Positions 47,746-55,427 of a stretch of DNA of 64,000 bases are shown here, piece after piece. The stretch is taken from NCBI GenBank assembly GCA_963848475.1, contig CAWKDW010000006.1, positions 201,341 through 265,340 on the forward strand, read 5' to 3'. Made by a program: the position numbers and the translations under genes. The stretch comes from Solirubrobacter sp963848475. Lineage in GTDB: Bacteria > Actinomycetota > Thermoleophilia > Solirubrobacterales > Solirubrobacteraceae. Within the stretch, counting starts at the first letter, position 1; every line of letters begins with the position of its first letter. The notes under the pieces were generated by a model. That model was not told where the DNA came from and did no database searches. It saw nothing but the letters and a program-made list of their open reading frames with translations.

Positions 47746-48309
47746 GTGATCTGGCTATTGATCATCGTCATCGTCGTGCTGCTCGCGGTCGTCGGCGTAC
47801 TCGTCATGCGGCAGAAGCGCTCCGCGCAGCTGCGTGAGGGCTTCGGCCCCGAGTACGACCGCGTCGTCGAGGAACGTGGCGATCAGGGCTCGGCCGAGGC
47901 CGAGCTGCGCGAGCGTCAGGAGCGGCGCAACAAGTACGACATCCGCCCGCTCGGCGCGACCGCCCGCGACCGCTACGCCGAACGCTGGCGTGCGACCCAG
48001 GCCCAGTTCGTCGACCAGCCGGCTTCAGCACTCGCCGACGCCGACGCGCTGCTGACCGAGGTCATGCACGAGCGCGGCTACCCCGTCGAGGACTTCGAGC
48101 GCCAAGCCGCCGACGTCTCCGTCGACCACCCCGAGGTCGTCGAGCACTACCGCTCGGCCAACGCGATCAAGAACCAGAAGCGCGCCAGCACCGAGGACCT
48201 ACGCCAGGCGCTCGTGCACTACCGCGCGCTGTTCAACGAACTGCTCGAACCCGCGTCCCGCGATGAGGACGAAACGACCCGATCCACCCGGATCGAGGAG
48301 GTCAGGTAA
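47746..48309 (+). CDS. Membrane-anchored protein of unknown function (first of a paralogous pair)
   Basis: 187 residues from GTG 47746, chosen because a perfect AGGAGGAG site lies just upstream and a membrane helix starts at once (IWLLIIVIVVLLAVVGVLVM). The soluble part is strongly charged and ends in YAERWRATQAQFVDQPASALADADALLTEVM and STEDLRQALVHYRALFNELLEP. The same elements occur in the next gene, whose ATG overlaps this stop (TAATG). Function unknown; possibly envelope stress related. Confidence 0.75.
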   Translation: MIWLLIIVIVVLLAVVGVLVMRQKRSAQLREGFGPEYDRVVEERGDQGSAEAELRERQERRNKYDIRPLGATARDRYAERWRATQAQFVDQPASALADADALLTEVMHERGYPVEDFERQAADVSVDHPEVVEHYRSANAIKNQKRASTEDLRQALVHYRALFNELLEPASRDEDETTRSTRIEEVR

Positions 48310-48774
48310 TGGAGACCCGACAGACTCTCAGCACCCGCGAGCTCGCCGGCTTCGACGAGCCCGAAGCGCAGACGCAGACGCGCACGGACACGGACCGACC
48401 GGGATCGGGACCGGGACACCGAGACCGAAGCCGTCGTCGAGCAGCGTCTCGACGAGGATGTCGAGACGCGCGACACGACGACGACGGCGACGCGGACCGA
48501 CGAGACCCCGGAGCTGTTCCCGCGCGAGGAGAACGCCGACTTCCAGGGCCGCTGGGAGACGATCCAGACCGGCTTCGTCGACGACCCGCGCCAGACGGTC
48601 GAGCAGGCCGACGAGCTGGTCGCGAACGTGATGCAGCGCCTGGCCGAGGGCTTCGCCGCCGAGCGCGAACGCCTTGAGCAGCAGTGGGGCCGCGGCGAGG
48701 ACGTCTCGACCGAGGACCTGCGCATCGCGCTGCAGCGCTACCGCGGCTTCTTCCAGCGGCTGCTGCAGGCCTGA
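48309..48774 (+). CDS. Soluble paralogue of the preceding protein (one frame break)
   Basis: About 154 residues after correction. The N-terminus is a Thr/Asp/Arg-rich low-complexity tail; the core FQGRWETIQTGFVDDPRQTVEQADELVANVMQRLAEGF and STEDLRIALQRYRGFFQRLLQA parallels the preceding gene, but there is no membrane helix. One +1 break at about 48396 in the repeated GACCGG tract separates the N-terminal tail from the core. Confidence 0.65.
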
Positions 48775-48781
48775 TCCGCGC

Positions 48782-50500
48782 TCACGCCGAGACGAGCAGC
48801 GTCTCGAGCGTGGGGTTCTCGATCTCGACGGCCAGCACGCGCGCCGAGTCGAGTGCTCCCGCCTGACCGATCCTGGCGGCGTGGGCGAGGCCGCGGACGA
48901 CGAGCTCGCGCATCTCCGTCCGCGCCGCGAGCGCGGCGAGCGTGTCGATCAGCTGCGTCGTCTGCTCCTCCTCGCCCGCTTCGAGCCCCAGCTCGATCGC
49001 CGTGTCGAGCACGTGCCCGTGCATCCACACGTAGCGATCAGGCAGGCGCTTGCTGCGGGCGCGCGCCTCGTCGATCCAGCCGCGTGAGCTCGCCTCCTCG
49101 CCGCGCGCGCGATGCAGCAGTCCGAGGTTGCGGGCGGCGAGGCCTTCCCAGCACGGATCGGCTAGCTCGCACGCCAGCGCGTAGGCGTGCTCGAAGCGCT
49201 CCGACGCCCGCGCGTCGCGCCCGTGGCGGAGATCGACCTCGCCTCGCATCGCCTCGGGGAACGGCTGGAAGGCCAGCCAGCGCTCGGCGTCGACGATCGC
49301 GAGCGCGCGGTCCAGCGAACGCCCCGCGGCGTCGGTCTCCTCGCGCAGCAATTGGGCGCGCGCGAGCAGGCTGAGCGCGAACGCGAGGCGGCGCCGGTCG
49401 CCCGCGCGCTCGGCGCGCTCGATCGCGCTCTCCAGCGCGGCGAACGCGCGCGGATAGTCGCCCATGTCGGAGTGGTTCATGCCCTGCACGGTCAGGATCG
49501 CCGCATGCTCGGCGTCACCCTCGGCGAGCTGCGCCGCGCGTGCGAGCCGCGACTCGATGCCCGCGCGGCGCCCCGCCTGGATGTCGGTGTAGGCGAGCTC
49601 GCGCAGCGCGGCGACCAGCGACTCGCGATCGCCCGCGCTCTCGGCCACGGCGAGCGCCTGATGCAGGACCGCGGCACCCTCCTCGTCGCGCCCGCGGACG
49701 GCGTGGACGAGCGCGGTGCCGAGGGCGGTCAGCGAGCGAGCGCCGAGCGCGCCGTCGCCGCAGATCGCAGCCTCCGTGCAGGCCCTCCGCAGGCAGCTCA
49801 GGCCGTACTCGAGCGCGCCGGCGGCCATCGCCGCCTCGCCGGCCTCCAGCTGCCCGCGGCCCGCCGCGCCGCCGCCCGTCATCGGCTCGACCGGCGCGCC
49901 GGGGCCGGCGGCGTTGCGAAGCGCCGGCGACGGCTCGGTGCCGAGCTGCTCGCGGAACAGCCGCCGGCACGCGGTGACCTGAGCGAGCGCGCCCGCCCGG
50001 TCCCCGGCGGCGATGAGGCTGCGGACCAGCAGCTCGTGGTTCGCCTCGTCGAACGGATCGGAGGCGACGAGCCGCGCGGCGTACTCAGCCGCTTGGGCGG
50101 GACGCCCGGCCGCGAGCTCGGCCAGCGCGGTCTCGTGCAGGACGGACTCCGCGTGGCCCGCGACCCGCCGGCGCATCACCCGCAGCCATGCCGCGAAGGC
50201 CGGGCCGCCGGACACGCCGTCCAGCAGGATCCCGCCCGCGCTGTCGTCGATCGAGACGTCGGGTGCCAGCTCCAGCCGCACCGGATCGCCGGCGATCGTC
50301 ACGGCGTCTCCGAGTACCCGGCGCAGCTCGGGGAAGCCCGCTTCGAGCTCCAGCGTCGCGAGCTCCTCGCGAGTCGCCGGGTGCCCGCTGAGCAGCAGGT
50401 AGCCGAGCAGCGCCCAGCCTTCGGACCCGAGCAGATCGGGCACCTGGACGCCGTCGCGCAGGAGCGCCGGTCGTCCGAGCAGCCGGATGGTGGTGGCCAC
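48782..50500 (-). CDS. SARP/BTAD-like transcriptional activator with TPR repeats
   Basis: 572 residues from GTG 50500. The N-terminal IRLLGRPALLRDGVQVPDLLG resembles the winged-helix start of SARP/AfsR regulators, but is shortened. The BTAD helical domain follows (HETALAELAAGRPAQAAEYAARLVASDPFDEANHELLVRSL). From about residue 240 to the end are tetratricopeptide-like helical repeats (ALGTALVHAVRG, GMNHSDMGDYPRAFAALESAIERAE, LARAQLLREETDAAGRSLDRAL). Such proteins control secondary metabolism or stress genes. No recognition helix is clear, so DNA binding is less certain than the BTAD/TPR assignment. Confidence 0.75.
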   Translation of the reverse strand: MATTIRLLGRPALLRDGVQVPDLLGSEGWALLGYLLLSGHPATREELATLELEAGFPELRRVLGDAVTIAGDPVRLELAPDVSIDDSAGGILLDGVSGGPAFAAWLRVMRRRVAGHAESVLHETALAELAAGRPAQAAEYAARLVASDPFDEANHELLVRSLIAAGDRAGALAQVTACRRLFREQLGTEPSPALRNAAGPGAPVEPMTGGGAAGRGQLEAGEAAMAAGALEYGLSCLRRACTEAAICGDGALGARSLTALGTALVHAVRGRDEEGAAVLHQALAVAESAGDRESLVAALRELAYTDIQAGRRAGIESRLARAAQLAEGDAEHAAILTVQGMNHSDMGDYPRAFAALESAIERAERAGDRRRLAFALSLLARAQLLREETDAAGRSLDRALAIVDAERWLAFQPFPEAMRGEVDLRHGRDARASERFEHAYALACELADPCWEGLAARNLGLLHRARGEEASSRGWIDEARARSKRLPDRYVWMHGHVLDTAIELGLEAGEEEQTTQLIDTLAALAARTEMRELVVRGLAHAARIGQAGALDSARVLAVEIENPTLETLLVSA

Positions 50501-50552
50501 TCCGCCACCTTGCCACACTGTGCGGCACTCGCCCAGGAGGCCAGCCACACCC

Positions 50553-50816
50553 GTGCCCCGCTATCTGATCCATCGTGCCCTTGGCAACGTCAGCGACGAG
50601 GAGCTCGACGCCGCGGCCGAGATGTCCAAGCAGGTCCGTGACGCGCAGTTCCCGGAGATCGAATGGGAGCACTCGCACGTCGTGCGCACCGACGCGGGCC
50701 GCGTGTCCTACTGCGTCTACGCCGCCCCCAGCGAGCAGCACGTCCGCGACCACGCGGCCGCCGCCGGGCTGCCCGCCGACGAGGTGCACGAGATCGAACG
50801 CGACCTTTTGCCCTGA
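50553..50816 (+). CDS. DUF4242 family protein (SCO4226-type)
   Basis: 87 residues from GTG 50553 with an upstream AGGAGG. The sequence PRYLIHRALGNVSDEEL, EIEWEHSHVV and YCVYAAPSEQHVRDHAAAAGLPADEVHEI follows the DUF4242 pattern of small ferredoxin-like-fold proteins; one Streptomyces member was reported to bind nickel. Divergent from the SARP-like gene. The 120 bp after it hold no supported gene. Confidence 0.75.
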   Translation: MPRYLIHRALGNVSDEELDAAAEMSKQVRDAQFPEIEWEHSHVVRTDAGRVSYCVYAAPSEQHVRDHAAAAGLPADEVHEIERDLLP

Positions 50817-50939
50817 CAGGCGCTCAACTCAGGCCGAGCCCACGCCGGCGCGGCGCCACCGGACGGTGTGGGGACGACCGCCGCGATCGAGGTCGAGCCG
50901 GCGCTGCCGCAACTGCGCGACGCGATCGTCGCCTCCGCG

Positions 50940-52637
50940 TCAGCCCCGTAGCGCCGAGGCGAAGATGCCGGGGAAGTGCTTCAGGCTGCCGTCGGCGGCG
51001 TACTCGGTCAGGCGCCGTGCCGTGCCGGCCGCCGTCTTGTTGGTGACGAACCACGGCGGGAGCGGCGAGAGCGCCAGCTCGCCGTGCGCGAGTGAGCGCG
51101 GCGCCGGGCGGAACGGCCCGCGCACCACGCTCTTCTGGGGACGCTCGAAGAGCAGCGCGTTGTGGACCACGCCGCGGCCGCTCTGGATGTCGGTGTACTC
51201 GTGGCCGGGGAACGCTCCCCACGTCGCACGCGCAGTGAGGTAGCCGACGCCGGTCCACGCGTTGACCGCGATCGTGCCATAGCGCAGATCGGCGATCGCC
51301 TGGTCGAGCACCGGGCCGAGTTGCTTCGCGGTGTCCGGGTGGATGACGATGTTGGCCCCGAGCGTGCCGTAGAGCGTCTCGTTCGCGAAGCGGACCGCGT
51401 TGCGCAGGAACTCGGCGGGATCGGGGGCCGGCAGCGAGGTCGTCGCCCACAGCGGGCCGAAGAACTCCTCGTGGAAGGCGTAGGCCGCCGGGTCGGTGCC
51501 GTCGACGCCTTCGATCAGCACGACGGTGTCCCCGATCTCCTGCGCCTGCGGGTACTGCGCGAGCGCGCCCGCGCGCCGCTGGTCGGAGCCGGAGTAGTAC
51601 GCGGGCCGCGGCTCGGCCGCGCGCAGCGTCTCGCGCACGGCGTCGAGCAGCCGGTCGCTCCCCGCCCACCCCTCGGGCAGCACGAGCAGTTGCGAGGCGA
51701 TGCAGTTGTGCCCGCTGTTGTGCAGCTTCTGGGTGACGAGGTGCTGGGCCTGGAAGTCGAAGTCGGCGCGGCGCCACGGGCCGGGGACGACGATCGTCGG
51801 GCCGACGCCGCCCAGCTCGGAGCTGATCGGCTTCGCGAGCACGCGTTCGTCGCGCGCCCGGCGCGCCTCGCCCTCCTCGCCCGGGCCGTAGACGATCAGG
51901 TCGTGCGTCTTCGCACTGCCGGTGATGTGGATCGTGTCCACGTCCGCGTGCTGGCACAGGTACGCGCCGACGTCACCGCCGCCCGAGACGAAGCGCACGT
52001 AGCCGTCCTCGACCAGCGGCGCGAACGCCCGCTCGAAGATCGGACCGAGGTAGTCGTTGATCGGGTTGAGCTTGACGAGCGCGACTTTGCCCTCGGCGTA
52101 GAGCATGTAGAGCATGTCCAGCGGCGCGATCGACGCGATGTTCCCCGCGCCGAGCACGAGCCCGAGTTGGCCTTCCGGGTCGCTGCGTCGGTAGAAGGTC
52201 GCGACTGTGTCGCGCAGTCCGGCGGCGCTGACGCCCGGCTCCATCCACACCTCGGCGCTGAAGCCGTGCAGCAGCAGCCGTTCCTTGATGTCGTGCGGGT
52301 AGACCTCGACGACGGTCTGGCCGTCGGGGCGCTCGTGCACCGGGAAGCCCTCGAGCGGATCCTCGCCCGCGGCGACGGCGCGCAGGGTCTCGGTGACCGC
52401 GCCGATCCAGGCCAGCACCCCATAGGGCCCGGACAGCCACTCCTCGCCGGCGAGCTGGGAATCGGGGCCGATGCCCTTGGCCTTGACCGCGGCAGCGACC
52501 CAATCCTCGGCGGCGCCGAGGATCTGCGGCCGCAGCCGGTCCAGGTAGTCGATCTTCGTCGCGATCGGCAGCCGCGCCCAGCGATCCTTGGCGCCGACCA
52601 ACTCGCCGACGGTCGCGCCGAGTGCTGCCGCGTCCAT
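50940..52637 (-). CDS. Aldehyde dehydrogenase-superfamily protein (large, atypical)
   Basis: 565 residues from ATG 52637. The ALDH core is visible: GLVLGAGNIASIAPLDMLYMLYAEG, the glycine motif TIHITGSAKTHD, the general-base Glu in SSELGGVGPTIVV, the nucleophile Cys in NSGHNCIASQLLVLP, and HEEFFGPLWATTS. It is about 70-100 residues longer than standard members, with an N-terminal extension (GPDSQLAGEEWLSGPYGVLAWIG) and unusual inserts, as in an uncharacterised actinobacterial branch. A 17-codon ORF ends in the start codon (TGATG). Confidence 0.82.
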   Translation of the reverse strand: MDAAALGATVGELVGAKDRWARLPIATKIDYLDRLRPQILGAAEDWVAAAVKAKGIGPDSQLAGEEWLSGPYGVLAWIGAVTETLRAVAAGEDPLEGFPVHERPDGQTVVEVYPHDIKERLLLHGFSAEVWMEPGVSAAGLRDTVATFYRRSDPEGQLGLVLGAGNIASIAPLDMLYMLYAEGKVALVKLNPINDYLGPIFERAFAPLVEDGYVRFVSGGGDVGAYLCQHADVDTIHITGSAKTHDLIVYGPGEEGEARRARDERVLAKPISSELGGVGPTIVVPGPWRRADFDFQAQHLVTQKLHNSGHNCIASQLLVLPEGWAGSDRLLDAVRETLRAAEPRPAYYSGSDQRRAGALAQYPQAQEIGDTVVLIEGVDGTDPAAYAFHEEFFGPLWATTSLPAPDPAEFLRNAVRFANETLYGTLGANIVIHPDTAKQLGPVLDQAIADLRYGTIAVNAWTGVGYLTARATWGAFPGHEYTDIQSGRGVVHNALLFERPQKSVVRGPFRPAPRSLAHGELALSPLPPWFVTNKTAAGTARRLTEYAADGSLKHFPGIFASALRG

Positions 52638-52690
52638 CACGCGACCGCGCCGACGCTGGTGATGTCGCACCCGACGATCAGGTTCTGCAT
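52637..52690 (-). CDS. 17-residue ORF translationally coupled to the aldehyde dehydrogenase
   Basis: ATG at 52690 with an AAGGGA site about 10 nt upstream encodes MQNLIVGCDITSVGAVA and ends in TGA overlapping the ALDH start (TGATG). The overlap and spacing are those of a leader peptide or a micro-subunit. It has one cysteine and no charged stretch. It may be a regulatory leader, a tiny functional peptide or chance. Confidence 0.35.
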   Translation of the reverse strand: MQNLIVGCDITSVGAVA

Positions 52691-52882
52691 GGGTCTCGGT
52701 CCCTTCGTGGCTGTGGAGATGACGTGGCCTCGAGCAACGCGCCGTCGCTGCCGAGCATGTCATGTCCCGCCGCGGTCGCCCGCCTTGACCGGCGCGACGC
52801 ATCGTGCACGTCCGTGCCAGATCGTTCGGGGAGACGCCGCCGGCCGCCCTGGGGCGGCCGGCGCGCACTCCTCCCTATTGCG

Positions 52883-54757
52883 TCATGGGTTGGTCGTGGA
52901 CAGGGTGAACGTGAGCGTCTTGCTGTAGCTGCCGGAGCGCAGCACGTCGGTGGCGCCGATCGCCTGGCGGAACCCGACCGTGACGGAGTCGGACCCTGCG
53001 GTCGGGCCGGGGTAGCTGAGCAGCGTCACCGGCATGCCGGCGGTCGAGCTCAGCGGTGCGTAGGCCGGGGCGGGGTTCGCCGCGTTGGCCGCGCGCACCG
53101 TGAGCGCGGTTGGCAGCGCGAAGCTGCCGTTGACCAGGTGCCCGGTGGCCAGCGAACTCGGATCGGTGACGGACAGCGTCGCGTCGCCCGCGGTGCTGAC
53201 GACCGCGCCGCCGAGCGTCGCGTCGTAGTTGCGCGCCACGGCCGGCGTGAACGAGCCGAAGCTGCCCGCCGACCCGATGGTCAGCGACAGCACGCTCGGG
53301 ACGTCGCCGCCCACGACGCTGATCGCCTCGCTCGTGCTCTTGGCGGCCAGCAGGACGGCCTCGGTGCCGTCGTCGGAGCTGGAGGTGAACCGCAGGTACG
53401 CGACCGACTGGTAGTTCGTCCGTGTCGGCTTGAAGCCGACGGTGACGACGCACGTGCCGCGCGGGACCGCCGGCGTGGTCTCGGTGGCGAGCGCGCCGGG
53501 CGCCAGGACGACGGCCGGGGTCGAGGACGGCTGACCCGGGTAGCGGCCGCAGGTGCTGCTGACGACCTCGAAGTCGCCCGCGTCATCGCCGGCGAACTGC
53601 GTCCGGGTGATCGTCAGCGGGGCGTCGCCCGTGTTCTGGACGAGGACCGCCACCGCATTCTCGGCGGCTGCGGTGCCCGCCGGGACCGACGGGAAGGACG
53701 GCGGAAGCGCCAGCAGCGTCCCGACGACCGACGGGCCGATGCCCTTGAGGTTGGTGAAGGAGACGTCGGCGTCGCTGGTGGTGCCGCCGTCATGCTCGTG
53801 GTGGTAGTACTGGACGCGATCCTTGGCCGCGGCGAAGATCGGACGGAAGTCGACCTCGCCCGTGCCCGTCGGGCGCGGCGAGCCGGAGCGGCTGTTGGTC
53901 GGGCTGGGCTGGCCCTCGACGTTGATGCCGTCCTTGATGTGCAGCATGCGCACGCGCGTCGGGAAGTCGTTGATCAACGCGGCGCTCGCGGTTCCGGTGA
54001 CGTCGTTGAACGCATCCGAGGACCAGAAGACGTCGAGCTCGGCGTTCACGTAGCGCGGGTCGGTGCGCTCCATGACGATCTGCCAGGCCCACTTCTCCAC
54101 GCCGTTGTCGACGTACTTGGCGTCGAACTCGCCGGTGTGGTTGTGGATGTAGACGGGACCGACGCCGGCCTCGACGGACTCCTTGCCGAGGCGGTTGAGT
54201 GCCTCGGCCGTCGCGATCGTGTTGGCGTAGGAGCCGATGCCGGGGGACGCGAGACCGCCCGAACCGATGAAGTCCGCGCCGAGGATCTTGGCGGCGGCGA
54301 CGCGCTCGGTCCAATTGGGGCCGACGTCGGTGACGGTGCCGTGCCAGCCGGCGGCATGCAGGCCGTACTTGTCCAGCAGCGCGCGATAGGCGATCAGGCC
54401 GGCTACGTCGCTCTGGGACGGGAAGCCCGCGTGGCCGAAGAGCTCGATGTTGGTCACGCCCTTGCGTTGCAGGAACGAGAACAGACCCTCGAGGCGTTCC
54501 AGCCGGCAGGTCGCGCTCGTCGACGTGGCGCACGCCTCGGAGACGCCCGTGATCGGGTTGGCGTCGCCGGTGCGACTGCCGTTGCTCAGATAGCTGCCGT
54601 AGTTGAACATCTGCGTGCTCATCTGACCGGTCGGGATGCCGTTGCCGGTCGACTCCGGACGTGTCTGCGCGTCCGCGGCGGCCGAGCCGGCCAGGACCGC
54701 GACGCCAGTTGCGGCGACGGCGGCACAGGTGCGTGCGCGCCGAGAGATTCCGTTCAT
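52883..54757 (-). CDS. Secreted TIM-barrel sugar-isomerase-like protein with C-terminal beta modules
   Basis: 624 residues. Signal peptide MNGISRRARTCAAVAATGVAVLAGSAAADA. The xylose-isomerase-like TIM barrel (about 45-345) has TNIELFGHAGFP, the metal-type motifs VYIHNHTGEFD and AELDVFWS, MLHIKDG and YYHHEHDGG. It resembles secreted sugar phosphate isomerase/epimerase proteins. Next is a choice-of-anchor D-like Ig domain (about 370-485), then a 136-residue end domain (489-624) nearly matching that of the M14 carboxypeptidase (VVSTAGDATLSVTDPSS, GHLVNGSFALP, SYSKTLTFTLSTTNP). ATG 54757 has a GGAGAGG site. Confidence 0.8.
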   Translation of the reverse strand: MNGISRRARTCAAVAATGVAVLAGSAAADAQTRPESTGNGIPTGQMSTQMFNYGSYLSNGSRTGDANPITGVSEACATSTSATCRLERLEGLFSFLQRKGVTNIELFGHAGFPSQSDVAGLIAYRALLDKYGLHAAGWHGTVTDVGPNWTERVAAAKILGADFIGSGGLASPGIGSYANTIATAEALNRLGKESVEAGVGPVYIHNHTGEFDAKYVDNGVEKWAWQIVMERTDPRYVNAELDVFWSSDAFNDVTGTASAALINDFPTRVRMLHIKDGINVEGQPSPTNSRSGSPRPTGTGEVDFRPIFAAAKDRVQYYHHEHDGGTTSDADVSFTNLKGIGPSVVGTLLALPPSFPSVPAGTAAAENAVAVLVQNTGDAPLTITRTQFAGDDAGDFEVVSSTCGRYPGQPSSTPAVVLAPGALATETTPAVPRGTCVVTVGFKPTRTNYQSVAYLRFTSSSDDGTEAVLLAAKSTSEAISVVGGDVPSVLSLTIGSAGSFGSFTPAVARNYDATLGGAVVSTAGDATLSVTDPSSLATGHLVNGSFALPTALTVRAANAANPAPAYAPLSSTAGMPVTLLSYPGPTAGSDSVTVGFRQAIGATDVLRSGSYSKTLTFTLSTTNP

Positions 54758-54990
54758 GCCTCTCCTCTGGTGGGATGGATCGTTTGACTCAGAGCGGGTG
54801 CGAACGCCGGGGCCGCACCTCCGGCCCTGGTGCCGTTGATCTGCAGCGGTAGTGCCATGGCGATCGAGCCGTTGACCAGGTGACCCGTGCTCACCGAGCT
54901 CGGGTCAGTGACCGACAGCGTCGCTTGGCCCGCGGTCGACACGACGGCCGCGGGCGCCGCGGCTGCTTGGACGTTCGTCTCGTCACCTGA
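54754..54990 (-). pseudogene. Fragment of the shared C-terminal beta module
   Basis: A short open frame carries VVSTAGQATLSVTDPSSV and GHLVNGSIAMALPLQ, the central part of the C-terminal module found in the genes at 40349 and 52883, followed by an unrelated tail. Its upstream end is lost. The TGA overlaps the ATG of the downstream TIM-barrel gene, so this is probably the 3' remnant of a deleted gene that once headed the operon. Confidence 0.6.
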
Positions 54991-55000
54991 ACTCCTCCTC

Positions 55001-55427
55001 GATCGCGCGGGCGCCGTCAGCCACCCGCGTGGACTCCGTCGCGGGTGCGGTCAGCGCAGAGCGATCGGGTCAGGGCTGCGCATGGCGACGACAGCGTCCA
55101 GGCGACGCTTTGACGAACACGGCCTGCAGCGCAACATGACCCGTTCCACTCTCCCTCGTACACCCTCGTCCTCTCCAACGACCGTTCGGGGCGCTGTCTC
55201 ACGGATGTCTTCTGGACAACGAAAGACGTCACGACCGACGGCAAAAGGGACCCTACTTCTGGTTCTGAACGCAAATCTCGATGACGGTTTGTCAACGAAC
55301 ACTGCGCGCAGGCGACGGCGTCGATGCAGCGGCGGGTTGCGACGCGAGCCCATACGCGACCGGATTGCGCCCAGCTAGACGGATGGACGTTGCGCCGCAA
55401 TCACAGCAGCCCGTAGTGTCGCCGCTC
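55001..55427. other. Non-coding stretch before the giant propeller gene
   Basis: 427 bp without a supported gene. It is less GC-rich than its surroundings (55120-55300). It contains an 8-bp inverted repeat CACCCGCG / CGCGGGTG (55022-55047, 10-nt loop), and presumably holds the divergent promoters of the genes on either side. Open frames here have no recognisable protein features. Confidence 0.4.

Noticed and set aside
51162..52928. 588-codon + strand frame opposite the aldehyde dehydrogenase
   Set aside because: Shadow of the ALDH codon structure.
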